From positions 1-64,000 of the forward strand of contig CAAELE010000022.1 of the NCBI GenBank assembly GCA_900756765.1: DNA of 64,000 nucleotides. The letters are read 5' to 3'. This stretch comes from an uncultured Collinsella sp. GTDB lineage: Bacteria; Actinomycetota; Coriobacteriia; Coriobacteriales; Coriobacteriaceae. The translations under genes and the position numbers were made by a program. The first letter of the stretch is position 1. The number at the start of each line of letters is the position of its first letter. The notes under the pieces were generated by a model that saw only the letters and a program-made list of their open reading frames with translations, was not told where the DNA came from and ran no database searches. This document shows positions 26,364 through 35,105 of the stretch, piece by piece.

Positions 26364-27275
26364 ATGAACAACGGACTGTTTACGTACTTAGCAGCATTGC
26401 TATTGTTTGGCTCCAACGGCATCATCGCCGCTGCCATCGCGCTGCCGAGCTCCGATATCGTACTGTTGCGCACGTTTTTGGGCGCTCTCACCCTTGCCGC
26501 CATCCTCTTCATAACCAAGCGCCATAACCTGCAGGCTCTGTCTCGCCCCCGCGAGGCCGCAGCGCTCATCGTCTCGGGCGCCGCGCTGGGCGCCAGCTGG
26601 ATTTTCCTGTTCCGCGCCTATCAGACGATCGGCGTTGGCATCTCCTCGCTGTTGTATTACTGCGGCCCCATCATCGTTATGGCCCTCTCCCCGCTCATTT
26701 TTGGCGAAAAGCTGACCGGCGGCAAAATCGCCGGGTTTATCGCCGTTGCCTGCGGCGCCTTTCTCATTGCGGCACAAGGCCTCGGCGGCAATATGCCCAT
26801 TGCGGGTATCGCTTGCGGCATCGCCTCGGCCTTCTGCTACGCGTTGATGGTCATCGCTAGCAAGGGTGCGCCACACATCGAAGGCCTCGAGAACTCCACG
26901 CTCCAGGTGAGCGCCGCCTTTGTAACCGCGCTGGTCCTTACGCTCCTCACACAGGGCGCTCCCTCGCTCCTCTCCCCCAGCATTGCCGCCGGCATCGATT
27001 GGCGCGCCGTCGCCATGCTCGGCGTCGTCAACACCGGCATCGGTTGCCTGCTCTACTTTAGTGCCGTCGCCAAGCTGCCCGTCCAGACCGTCGCGGTCGT
27101 CGGCTACCTTGAGCCGCTTTCGGCCGTCGTGTTCTCCGTTGCCCTTTTGGGCGAGACCATAACGCCCATCCGCCTCATGGGCGCCGCGTTGATCATCGGC
27201 GGCGCGATCTTTTGCGAAGTCGCCGGCAAACGCGCAGACACCAAAGCAAGCATCGCCCAAGCAGCACGCGCCTAA
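26364..27275 (+). CDS. EamA-family (DMT) membrane transporter
   Basis: A 303-residue inner-membrane protein with ten predicted helices in two EamA repeats. Typical segments are FTYLAALLLFGSNGIIAAAI, GVGISSLLYYCGPIIVMALS and the second-repeat VAVVGYLEPLSAVVFSVALL with GETITPIRLMGAALIIGG. The family exports amino acids and other small metabolites. It is divergently paired with a LysR regulator, a common arrangement for inducible exporters. The substrate is not known. Confidence 0.88.
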   Translation: MNNGLFTYLAALLLFGSNGIIAAAIALPSSDIVLLRTFLGALTLAAILFITKRHNLQALSRPREAAALIVSGAALGASWIFLFRAYQTIGVGISSLLYYCGPIIVMALSPLIFGEKLTGGKIAGFIAVACGAFLIAAQGLGGNMPIAGIACGIASAFCYALMVIASKGAPHIEGLENSTLQVSAAFVTALVLTLLTQGAPSLLSPSIAAGIDWRAVAMLGVVNTGIGCLLYFSAVAKLPVQTVAVVGYLEPLSAVVFSVALLGETITPIRLMGAALIIGGAIFCEVAGKRADTKASIAQAARA

Positions 27276-27289
27276 AAGCCCCTCTTCAG

Positions 27290-27363
27290 TTTCAAAGCAG
27301 GGGCGCGTCCGTAGTTATCACATTGCAGCAAGACCATACAGCCGGTGCGCCCCTGTTTTGAAA
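27290..27363. repeat. 17-bp inverted repeat after the EamA gene
   Basis: TTTCAAAGCAGGGGCGC and GCGCCCCTGTTTTGAAA pair over 17 bp with one mismatch around a 40-base loop. It begins 15 bp after the stop codon. It may act in termination, but has no T-run. Confidence 0.6.
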
Positions 27364-27380
27364 TGCTACCTGCGTACATG

Positions 27381-27404
27381 AATAATCCCCAGATGGGGAT
27401 TATT
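27381..27404. repeat. Perfect 10-bp hairpin AATAATCCCC
   Basis: AATAATCCCC-AGAT-GGGGATTATT is a perfect inverted repeat between the EamA and kup genes. It could be a terminator-like structure or a regulator site. Confidence 0.55.
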
Positions 27405-27459
27405 GTCTAAAACACCCCGATGTGCCAAACTGCTCTTATATGTATAAAGATGGCATAAA

Positions 27460-27484
27460 GGTTATCTGCCCTAGACAGATAACC
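27460..27484 (+). promoter_or_regulatory. Hairpin in the kup leader
   Basis: GGTTATCTG-CCCTAGA-CAGATAACC forms a 9-bp hairpin ending 20 bp before the GTG start of kup. A TATAAAG at about 27443 is a possible -10 box upstream. No c-di-AMP or other known riboswitch pattern was recognised. Confidence 0.45.
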
Positions 27485-27504
27485 GGATGTCTAAGGGAGT
27501 CCAC

Positions 27505-29736
27505 GTGGCACACAACAAACTGGAGGCAAACCTCCAAGACCAGCACGGACAGAGCGGGCATGGAGCCATTCCCCTTTCTGCTGGTATGTTGCTCGTAACG
27601 CTCGGCGTCGTCTATGGCGACATCGGCACGAGCCCTATGTACACCATGAAATCAATCGTCGCCAACAACGGCGGCATCGGTACCGTCAGCGAGGACATGA
27701 TCCTGGGCGCGCTTTCGCTCGTCATCTGGACCATGACGCTCGTAACCACGGTCAAGTACGTGCTAATCGCCATGAAGGCCGATAACCACAACGAGGGCGG
27801 TATCTTCGCCCTGTTCAGTCTCGTGCGCAAAGTGGCGCCGTGGCTGATCCTTCCCGCCATGATCGGCGGTGCGGCGCTGCTTGCCGACGGCATCCTCACC
27901 CCCGCCGTCACGGTCACCACAGCCATCGAGGGTCTGCGCACCATCGAGTGGGGCCACGCGCTATTGGGCGACGGCCAGACCAACGTCATCATTATTACCA
28001 TCATCATTATCTGCGGCCTATTTGCCATGCAGCGCGCCGGCACCTCGTCAATCGGCAAGCTCTTCGGCCCGCTCATGACGCTATGGTTCCTGTTCCTGGC
28101 GGGCGCCGGCCTGTTCAACATGCTCGGCAACCTGTCCATCTTGCGCGCACTCAACCCCATCCGCGGCATCATGTTCCTGTTCTCGCCCATCAACCACTCG
28201 GGCATCATGGTGCTCGGCTTCGTCTTCCTGTCGACGACCGGCGCCGAGGCGCTCTATTCGGACATGGGTCACGTGGGCAAGGCTAACATTTACGCATCCT
28301 GGCCGTTCGTAAAGGCGGCCCTCATCCTTAACTATCTGGGTCAGGGCGCTTGGCTGCTCGCCAACAACTCCAATCCCCAGATGCTCGCGATGGACATCGT
28401 CAACCCGTTCTACATGATGCTTCCCGAGCCCCTGCGCCCCTTTGCCATCGTGCTATCGGCCGTAGCGGCCATCATCGCCTCGCAGGCGCTTATCACCGGC
28501 TCGTTCTCGCTGGTATCCGAGGCCACGCGTCTCAACCTTATGCCGCATCTGCGCATCCACTACCCCAGCGACACCAAGGGTCAACTCTATATTCCGCTCG
28601 TCAACAACATCATGTGGGTCGGCTGTATCTTCATCGTGCTGCTGTTCCAAAACTCCGAGCGCATGGAGAGCGCCTACGGCCTCGCCATCACCGTGACTAT
28701 GCTCATGACCACGACGCTTTTGACGAGCTATATCGCCGGCATCCTCAAGCACAAGCTGGGCGCCTGCGTCTTTGCCCTGCTTTTTGGCGCCATCGAGCTC
28801 TGCTTCTTTGCCTCGTGCCTCACCATGTTCTTTGACGGCGGCTATGTGATGATCTTCCTGGCCTCGCTGCTGTTTGGCCTTATGTACGTGTGGCGCCGCG
28901 GCACCGCCATCGAGCGTACGCAGACGATCCTGCTGCCCGTCTCCAAGTACATCGATCAGCTCAACCGCCTGCGCAACGACGAGACCTACCCCGTGCTCGC
29001 CGACAATCTGGTGTTCCTCACCAACAGCCCCGACCCGCTCACGCTCGACCGCGACGTGCTCTATTCCATCCTGGACAAGCACCCCAAGCGCGCCAAGGCA
29101 TATTGGTTCATCAACGTGCACGTTACCGACGAGCCCTATACGCACGAGTATTCCGTCGAGACCTTTGGCACGGACTTTTTGTTCCGCGTGCGCCTGGACC
29201 TGGGCTTTAAGGTCAACCAGCGCATCAACGCCTATCTGCGTCAGATCGTTGGCGACTTGATGACATCGGGTGAGCTGCCACCGCAGCATCACACCTACTC
29301 CATCTACGAGACACGCGGCAACGTGGGCGACTTCCGTTTTTGCATGCTGCGCAAGATGCTTGCCCCCGAAACGGACATCAACCGCAACGACCACCGCGTG
29401 ATGGCCATCAAGTACGCCGTCCGCCGCGCCTGCGGAAGCCCGGCACGCTGGTACGGTCTTGAGAACTCGGCGATCATCATCGAGTACGTGCCTCTCTTTG
29501 CCCGCATGCGTCCGGCGGTCAAACTCGTACGCACCCATGTGCCGCTCGAGGTCCAGATCGAGGAAGCCGAGGAAATGGAAGTCGATATCTTCTCGGACGA
29601 CCTGGTCAACGGCAACGAGGCCGGTAGGGACATGAACGTCGATCCCACCGAATTGCTCGAGAGCGTCGCCGATACGCCCGAACAGCAACTGCTCGACGGC
29701 CTCGAGAGCGCCCAGCTCAACGACGCCAACTTCTAG
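27505..29736 (+). CDS. kup: KUP-family potassium uptake transporter
   Basis: A 743-residue K+:H+ symporter. The first helix carries the family signature LGVVYGDIGTSPMYTMKSIV, followed by about twelve helices (VLIAMKADNHNEGGIFALFS, GFVFLSTTGAEALYSDMGHVG, SQALITGSFSLVSEATRLNL). A hydrophilic cytoplasmic domain of about 300 residues follows. The C-terminal 60 residues are strongly acidic, longer than in E. coli Kup. The GTG at 27505 with GGGAG is preferred over an ATG at 27487 that has no ribosome site. It is monocistronic and ends at the terminator at 29757. Confidence 0.93.
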   Translation: MAHNKLEANLQDQHGQSGHGAIPLSAGMLLVTLGVVYGDIGTSPMYTMKSIVANNGGIGTVSEDMILGALSLVIWTMTLVTTVKYVLIAMKADNHNEGGIFALFSLVRKVAPWLILPAMIGGAALLADGILTPAVTVTTAIEGLRTIEWGHALLGDGQTNVIIITIIIICGLFAMQRAGTSSIGKLFGPLMTLWFLFLAGAGLFNMLGNLSILRALNPIRGIMFLFSPINHSGIMVLGFVFLSTTGAEALYSDMGHVGKANIYASWPFVKAALILNYLGQGAWLLANNSNPQMLAMDIVNPFYMMLPEPLRPFAIVLSAVAAIIASQALITGSFSLVSEATRLNLMPHLRIHYPSDTKGQLYIPLVNNIMWVGCIFIVLLFQNSERMESAYGLAITVTMLMTTTLLTSYIAGILKHKLGACVFALLFGAIELCFFASCLTMFFDGGYVMIFLASLLFGLMYVWRRGTAIERTQTILLPVSKYIDQLNRLRNDETYPVLADNLVFLTNSPDPLTLDRDVLYSILDKHPKRAKAYWFINVHVTDEPYTHEYSVETFGTDFLFRVRLDLGFKVNQRINAYLRQIVGDLMTSGELPPQHHTYSIYETRGNVGDFRFCMLRKMLAPETDINRNDHRVMAIKYAVRRACGSPARWYGLENSAIIIEYVPLFARMRPAVKLVRTHVPLEVQIEEAEEMEVDIFSDDLVNGNEAGRDMNVDPTELLESVADTPEQQLLDGLESAQLNDANF

Positions 29737-29756
29737 CGACGTCGCGCATCAACGAC

Positions 29757-29795
29757 AGCGCCCCTGCACCTCACAGGAGATGCAGGGGCGCTTTG
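29757..29795 (+). terminator. Terminator after kup
   Basis: AGCGCCCCTGCA, a 12-base loop and TGCAGGGGCGCT followed by TTGCATTT. The stem is perfect over 12 bp. Confidence 0.85.
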
Positions 29796-29815
29796 CATTT
29801 CAGTAAAGCCCTCGG

Positions 29816-30781
29816 CTACGAACGACGCGGCTCGGGAACCACAAGCCTATCGGGGCTCGCGCCCTCGGCATCCATCAGGCTCACGTAGCGAATCGACGGA
29901 TCCTCATACATCGCGTAGTAATAATTGCCCGTGCGCGCGCTAAAGCATCCGGTATAGATAGTCTTCTCGAACTTGCCATCGCCCATCCTGGACGCCCCCT
30001 CAATCATCACCACGCCCTCGAGTGAACGGAACATGCGGACGACGTTTTCGGTCTCGCTGTCTTTTTGCGGGTAATTGGCGTTGAGGTACGCTGCCTTTAC
30101 AAAACGGCTCGGCGAATAGCAGTCGCCGGGAATGCCGCGCATGCCGGCACCGGCCCCATAGGGCTTAAGCTCGGCGCCACGCCACGTCGCCGTCTGCGGA
30201 AAATCGCTTGTGGCGGTGATATAAGTGCGTAGGTTTTCCATATGCCACGGGAAGGTGGGCTGATTGGCAAGGGTGTCGACCGGATCGTCGTATACATGCA
30301 GGCCGTCAGCCATCATCTCGACCACGATGCTACGCTGGCTGTCGCCGATAATCCAATGGAGCAGCGACACGCCCAGCCCCTCTCCGGCAGATTTGGCGAC
30401 AATCACCGTGTCGCGCAGCGCGGCCTCGACCTCATCGACCGTCGAGAACGTCGCTGCCACCCACAGGGGAAACTCATAGGCCGCGATATTGGTCTTGCCG
30501 TCGACAGGGTCCTCGGCATACTCGGCATAACCCGGGAAATTGAGACCCGCCACGGCGAGGCCCGCATCGTTGCCGCAGTCGAAGAACATAGGGTAGTTCT
30601 TGTAATCGATGCACATACCGATCACCGCGTGTGCCGCTGTCGTGTCGTCGATAAACGAATACGGAATGTGAAACCCGCGCGGCATCACGCGAACCTGTTG
30701 GCCGTAGTCAAAGCTCCAGTCGAGGTTGCGGCCCAGATACATGTTGCCGGAATTATCGGTAAATCGAATGCTCGTACACAT
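29816..30781 (-). CDS. Choloylglycine hydrolase family protein (probable bile salt hydrolase)
   Basis: A 321-residue Ntn-hydrolase that should cleave the amide bond of glycine- or taurine-conjugated bile acids in the cytoplasm. The nucleophile is Cys2 (start MCTSIRF). Arg18, Asp21 and Arg228 fall exactly at the positions known as catalytic in bile salt hydrolases, with Asn81 and Asn173 near the usual 82 and 175. ATG at 30781, directly before the Cys codon, follows AGGAGG and fits autoprocessing of Met1. Penicillin V acylase or N-acyl-homoserine lactone acylase activity is the main alternative. It fits a gut habitat. Confidence 0.88.
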   Translation of the reverse strand: MCTSIRFTDNSGNMYLGRNLDWSFDYGQQVRVMPRGFHIPYSFIDDTTAAHAVIGMCIDYKNYPMFFDCGNDAGLAVAGLNFPGYAEYAEDPVDGKTNIAAYEFPLWVAATFSTVDEVEAALRDTVIVAKSAGEGLGVSLLHWIIGDSQRSIVVEMMADGLHVYDDPVDTLANQPTFPWHMENLRTYITATSDFPQTATWRGAELKPYGAGAGMRGIPGDCYSPSRFVKAAYLNANYPQKDSETENVVRMFRSLEGVVMIEGASRMGDGKFEKTIYTGCFSARTGNYYYAMYEDPSIRYVSLMDAEGASPDRLVVPEPRRS

Positions 30782-30844
30782 AGCGCCTCCTAGCTTTACG
30801 TTCTTGCTAAGTTCATTGTCACCAAACAAAAAGGCGCTAAACAC

Positions 30845-30885
30845 AAAAGCCCGGACATGACAACAATGTCACGCCCGGACCAAAA
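30845..30885 (-). terminator. Terminator of the deformylase-like gene
   Basis: On the minus strand GTCCGGGCGTGACA-TTGT-TGTCATGTCCGGGC forms a 14-bp stem with wobble pairs, followed by TTTTGTG. Confidence 0.75.
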
Positions 30886-30912
30886 ACGACGAAGTGCGGT
30901 GCTGTGGTCGCC

Positions 30913-31344
30913 CTAGACAAGCTTGCCAAGACAGTGATCGATCATATGCTGGATCATCTGCGCCTCGAAGCCCACAAAGTCCTGCTTGCGCTCGCGCATC
31001 TTGCCGTCGACGATCTGGTCAAAGGCAACCTTGCACTTGATATAGCGCGTGGACTTGGTGACCTCCTCGTGCGTCAGGCAGCTCTCCTCCATCTTGCTGG
31101 CGCCCAGGCCAAACACCAGACGGGGGTTGTAGAGCACGTGGGGCTCGCCGGCGTCGTCCAGGTAGACGCAGACCTTCTTGGTAACGCCAATCTGGTTAGC
31201 GGCAAGGCAGCCGGCATCGTCGAGCGACTTGATGGTATCGATCAGGTCCTGAGCAACCGACTCGTCCTCGACGGTCGCAACCTCGCAACGCTGGGACAGG
31301 ATAGCCTCATCGTGGCAAAGCTCTTTAATCATACGTTCCTCCAT
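30913..31344 (-). CDS. Peptide deformylase-like protein lacking the catalytic Glu
   Basis: A 143-residue deformylase homologue. Motif 1 is nearly normal (GCLAANQIGV, Gln kept). Motif 2 is ESCLT rather than EGCLS, keeping the Cys ligand. Motif 3 reads IQHMIDHCLG: both His ligands remain, but the catalytic Glu of HExxH is Met. Metal binding is therefore plausible but deformylation is not expected. It may be a pseudoenzyme, a binder of formyl-peptides, or act on another bond. ATG has a GGAGG site. It is flanked by the bile salt hydrolase gene and, divergently, by a purine permease. Confidence 0.85.
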   Translation of the reverse strand: MEERMIKELCHDEAILSQRCEVATVEDESVAQDLIDTIKSLDDAGCLAANQIGVTKKVCVYLDDAGEPHVLYNPRLVFGLGASKMEESCLTHEEVTKSTRYIKCKVAFDQIVDGKMRERKQDFVGFEAQMIQHMIDHCLGKLV

Positions 31345-31525
31345 AGGGGTCGTTGTAACCGCTTAAGTATACGGTACCCACACATTTTCATGCGATAAAT
31401 ACCGTCCGTCTGTTACAAAGCGCCGAACATCAACATGCGAGGAACAGCAAGGTTGTAAAGACGATATAGTAAGTGAGTTCGTGTCAATCGGCCTAAACTC
31501 GGGGCCGAACAAGGAAAGGGTATGC

Positions 31526-32839
31526 ATGGACGAACTTTTTCACGTCAGTGAGCGCAAGTCCACAATCGGGACCGAACTTCGCGCTGGACTGACAACATTC
31601 CTGGCGATGGCCTACATCATCGCCGTCAACCCCGCAGTGCTCTCGGGCGCTGGCATCGATGCGGGAGCGCTCGCCTGCGCCACCTGCCTGGGCGCCGGCA
31701 TCATGACCATCTGCATGGGCATCTTCGCCAACCGCCCGCTCGCCTGCGCGTCGGGTCTGGGCATCAACGCCATGATCGCGGGCATCGCCACCACCATGTG
31801 CGGCGGCGACTGGCACGTGGCCATGAGCGTTATCTTCCTCGAGGGTATCGTCATCTTGCTGCTCGTCCTTTGCGGCCTGCGCGAGGCCATCATGGACGCC
31901 ATCCCCGTGGTCCTGCGCCACGCCATCTCGGTGGGTCTGGGCCTGTTTATCGCCATGATCGGCCTGTGCGACGCCGGCATCATCACCGCTGGCGCCGGTA
32001 CGCTCGTCGGCCTGGGCGACATCGCCTCCCCCACCTTTATCGTCGGCATCATCTCCATCGTCGTGACGGTTGCCCTGGCTTCCCGCAACGTGCCGGGCTC
32101 GCTGCTCATCGGCATCATCGTCGCCGTTATCGCCGGAATCCCGCTGGGCGTCACCCATGCGCCCGAGGGCCTCATCGCACCGCTCGACTTCTCGACCTTC
32201 GGCGCCCCGTTTGCCAGCACTGCCGACGGCAACCTTGCCATCGTGAAGGTCCTGACCGACCCGATGCTGCTCGTCGTTGCCTTCTCGCTGCTCATGAGCG
32301 ACTTCTTCGACACCATGGGCACCGCGATGGCCGTCGCCAAGCAGGGCGAGTTCCTGACCGAGGACGGCAATGTCGAGGACATCCGTCCCATCCTGGTCGT
32401 CGACTCCGTGGCCGCTGCTGCCGGTGGCTTTATGGGCGTCTCCTCCATCACTACCTTCGTCGAGTCCACCTCTGGCGCTGCCGACGGTGGTCGCACGGGC
32501 CTCACCTCCGTCACCACCGGCGTGCTGTTCATTCTCGCCGCGTTCTTCTCCCCCATCGTCACCATCGTTTCCAGTGCCGCCACCTGCGGTGCTCTGGTCT
32601 ACGTCGGCTACCTCATGATGAGCGAGGCCTCCGAGATCGACTGGTCCGACGTGTCGCAGGGCTTCCCGGCGTTCATGATTGTCGCCGGCGTGCCCTTCAC
32701 CTACTCCATCTCCTCCGGCATTGGCCTGGGCTTTATCGCCTACGTGATCGTCGCGCTCTTTAAGGGCGAGGCCTCCAAGATCAAGCCGCTCATGTGGATC
32801 GCAGCCCTTGCCTTCCTCGTCTACTTCTTTGTAGCGTAA
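31526..32839 (+). CDS. NCS2-family purine permease (AzgA/PbuG type)
   Basis: A 437-residue membrane protein with about 12-14 helices in the nucleobase:cation symporter-2 AzgA-like branch (guanine/hypoxanthine/adenine). Diagnostic blocks are LRAGLTTFLAMAYIIAVNP, LGINAMIAG, FSLLMSDFFDTMGTAMAVAK and GVSSITTFVESTSGAADGGRT. ATG at 31526 follows AAGGAAAGGG. No purine riboswitch was seen upstream. The final 14 codons are copied again at 34856-34900 as part of the duplication that produced the next two genes. Confidence 0.92.
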   Translation: MDELFHVSERKSTIGTELRAGLTTFLAMAYIIAVNPAVLSGAGIDAGALACATCLGAGIMTICMGIFANRPLACASGLGINAMIAGIATTMCGGDWHVAMSVIFLEGIVILLLVLCGLREAIMDAIPVVLRHAISVGLGLFIAMIGLCDAGIITAGAGTLVGLGDIASPTFIVGIISIVVTVALASRNVPGSLLIGIIVAVIAGIPLGVTHAPEGLIAPLDFSTFGAPFASTADGNLAIVKVLTDPMLLVVAFSLLMSDFFDTMGTAMAVAKQGEFLTEDGNVEDIRPILVVDSVAAAAGGFMGVSSITTFVESTSGAADGGRTGLTSVTTGVLFILAAFFSPIVTIVSSAATCGALVYVGYLMMSEASEIDWSDVSQGFPAFMIVAGVPFTYSISSGIGLGFIAYVIVALFKGEASKIKPLMWIAALAFLVYFFVA

Positions 32840-32865
32840 CGGCAAAGCTGCCAAAGCAGAACACC

Positions 32866-32906
32866 AAAGCGCGGAGTCGCATCGAGCGGCTCCGCGCTTT
32901 TCTTTT
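32866..32906 (+). terminator. Terminator after the purine permease
   Basis: AAAGCGCGGAGTCGC, a short loop and GCGGCTCCGCGCTTTT followed by CTTTT. A diverged copy lies at 34927-34966. Confidence 0.85.
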
Positions 32907-33046
32907 AAAGCCAGGCACCGCACGGACGCGCGATGTATTGCCTCCCAAGTTTTGGACATTTTGCCCTCCAAACGGCACTACCGCCGGCTACATCCTGCAG
33001 ATATGCTGGGCGTAATCGCATAGGCCCTATGAGGATGGGAGTAACC

Positions 33047-34834
33047 ATGGCCGCCTTGTTCACGACCCCCAAGCGCAATGATAAAACCTCAGGAGCCCAT
33101 TTTGTCGAGCCCGACGTGCACCGTCGCACGCTGCTCGCGCACGGCAGCTGGCGCCGCGTGACGCGCCGCATCGTCTGCGGCCTGGCCTGCGCGCTCACGG
33201 TAAGTTCGCTGCTCATGCCGAGCGTCTCGCTCGCGGCGGAGTGGGTGGACGTTGGCGGCGTCCGCCACGAAGCGGCCGCGGGGCCCACGGGAGACGCCGC
33301 CGGCACCTGGAGCTGGGACGGCGCCGACGATATGAAGCTCAACGGCTATGACGGCGGTGCGATCCAGGCTGCGGGCAAGCTCAACATTGCCTACGAGGGC
33401 AAGAACACCGTGAAAACCGAGCCCGATTACACCGGAGCCGCCATCAAGGCGCAGGATGGCACTAGCCAGAAAGCAGAGTTGAACATAACGAGCTCGAATA
33501 GCACGGATGAGCTCAATGTGACAGCTGAGGCCGATGCAATTAAATCCACAGGCGACCTCTCCATTTCTGGCCCAGGCACTGTGAACACCACAAGCACTAC
33601 TTCCGACGGAATTGAGGCAAAGGGCGATCTCTCTATCACGGGCTCGGGCGCCGTGAATGCAACGGGCGGTACCGAAGGCATCCAATCCAAGGGCAAGACC
33701 ACCATCGATTCCTCTGGCACAGCGATCGCTAAAGGAAGCGAAGGTTACGGCATCGCCGCGGGCAGTGACCTGATCATCAAAGGCGGTGGCAAGGTAGAAG
33801 CAAGCTCGATAGAAGAAGCGGCGATTTGGGCTGACGGCAACATCGACATCTCGGGCGGCAGCCAGGTCGAGGCAAGCTCCCAGGGAGATCTTGCCGTCGA
33901 CGCTGAGGGTAGTCTCGCGGTCACGAACGCCTCCCTTGACGCAAGCGGTGTTGAATATGGCGTCTATGCCTACAAGGGCGTTACGCTCGATCACGCGACC
34001 GTGACGGTCCGCACAAGCGCGAGCGGCGGCCAGGCCATCGCCCTCATCACTGACGGGGACGACATCGTCATCAAGAATGGTTCCATCGTGGACGCGTTCG
34101 CAGAAGGCAAATTCTCGGTTGCAATCTCTACCAGAAACCACCAGCCAAACGTCGCTGGCGGCCACATCTACATCAGCGACTCCGTTGTTAAGGCTATAGC
34201 CCGCTATGTCGAGACCGGTGGCGATGGCCCCGATCACTACAGCAGCGACCAAAGCGGCGAGGTCATCCCTGAGCCTAGGGGTCTGAACATCGGTATCTTC
34301 GCCCAGACCTACGAGGGCATCACGCCCGCGAGTATCTCGATCGTCCGCAGCAAGCTCACGGCCGAGGGAGACACGGCGGCAATCTTCGCTCTTGCCATAA
34401 GCGAGGATGGCAAGGCGATCGGCACCATCGAGATCGAAGGCGCTCCCATCCAGACGCCCGCAGGCGGCAAGATCATTAACTATCGCTACGAAGAAGAGTA
34501 CGGCCCCAGCATCTCCTACGAGGCAGGTCAAACCATCGGCACGGGCGACGCCACGATCGACTCCCCCTATGACGCCGCTGTCGCCAAGCGCACGGTCACC
34601 GTGCCTCCCGAGGAGATCAAACCCGAGGAGAAGCCAGGCGAGACCAAGCCCGAGGGTTCCAAGTCCGAGGGCACGAAGACAACCAAGACCGTTGCAGTTG
34701 CAGCCACGGGAGCCAAGACCACCGGCAAGCTCGCGGCAACCGGCGACGCCTCGAGCGCAGCCATCATAGCGACCGCCCTTGTAGGAACGGCCGCTATCGT
34801 CACAGGCGCCCTGGCGAGTCGCAAACGCTCGTAA
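33047..34834 (+). CDS. Wall-anchored beta-helix surface protein, copy 1
   Basis: A 595-residue secreted protein. A long N-terminal signal (basic stretch SWRRVTRRIV, then ACALTVSSLLMPSVSLAA) is followed by short repeats of about 20-25 residues such as GDLSISGPGTVN and GDLSITGSGAVNATGGTEGI. These suggest a right-handed beta helix like carbohydrate-binding (Cthe_2159-type) proteins. A Pro/Glu/Lys-rich wall spacer precedes LAATGD, a hydrophobic helix and RKRS, which is a class E (LAxTG) sortase signal. It is thus probably attached to peptidoglycan. ATG at 33047 has GGGAG upstream. It forms a tandem pair with the next gene. Confidence 0.85.
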   Translation: MAALFTTPKRNDKTSGAHFVEPDVHRRTLLAHGSWRRVTRRIVCGLACALTVSSLLMPSVSLAAEWVDVGGVRHEAAAGPTGDAAGTWSWDGADDMKLNGYDGGAIQAAGKLNIAYEGKNTVKTEPDYTGAAIKAQDGTSQKAELNITSSNSTDELNVTAEADAIKSTGDLSISGPGTVNTTSTTSDGIEAKGDLSITGSGAVNATGGTEGIQSKGKTTIDSSGTAIAKGSEGYGIAAGSDLIIKGGGKVEASSIEEAAIWADGNIDISGGSQVEASSQGDLAVDAEGSLAVTNASLDASGVEYGVYAYKGVTLDHATVTVRTSASGGQAIALITDGDDIVIKNGSIVDAFAEGKFSVAISTRNHQPNVAGGHIYISDSVVKAIARYVETGGDGPDHYSSDQSGEVIPEPRGLNIGIFAQTYEGITPASISIVRSKLTAEGDTAAIFALAISEDGKAIGTIEIEGAPIQTPAGGKIINYRYEEEYGPSISYEAGQTIGTGDATIDSPYDAAVAKRTVTVPPEEIKPEEKPGETKPEGSKSEGTKTTKTVAVAATGAKTTGKLAATGDASSAAIIATALVGTAAIVTGALASRKRS

Positions 34835-34855
34835 ACACTTTTTCGCACAGGACGG

Positions 34856-34966
34856 GTGGATCGCGGCCCTTGCCTTCCTCGTCTACTTCTTCGTAGCGTA
34901 AGGGCAAGGCTGCAAAAGCTGAACAATAAAGCGCGGAGTCGCCATGCGGCCCCGCGCTTTTCTTTT
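34856..34966 (+). repeat. Relic of the permease 3' end with copied terminator
   Basis: From GTGGATCGCGGCCCTTGCC the sequence repeats the last codons (WIAALAFLVYFFVA and stop) of the purine permease at 32794-32839, followed by a second version of its terminator at 34927-34966 (AAAGCGCGGAGTCGCC / GGCCCCGCGCTTTT). This marks the left border of a tandem duplication of about 2.06 kb. The upstream region conserved before both surface-protein genes (CATTTTGCCCTCCAAACGGC) follows it. Confidence 0.9.
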
Positions 34967-35105
34967 AGCGTCGGTCCCTGCGCCGGCGTGCGGCCTATTT
35001 CTCCCCCATTTTGGCCATTTTGCCCTCCAAACGGCACTACCGCCGGCAACATCCAGCAGATACGCTGAACCTAGCCGTATAGGCCCTATGAGAACGGGAG
35101 CAACC

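Noticed and set aside
31345..31525. Purine riboswitch upstream of the purine permease
   Set aside because: The conserved loop and junction motifs of the purine aptamer are absent.
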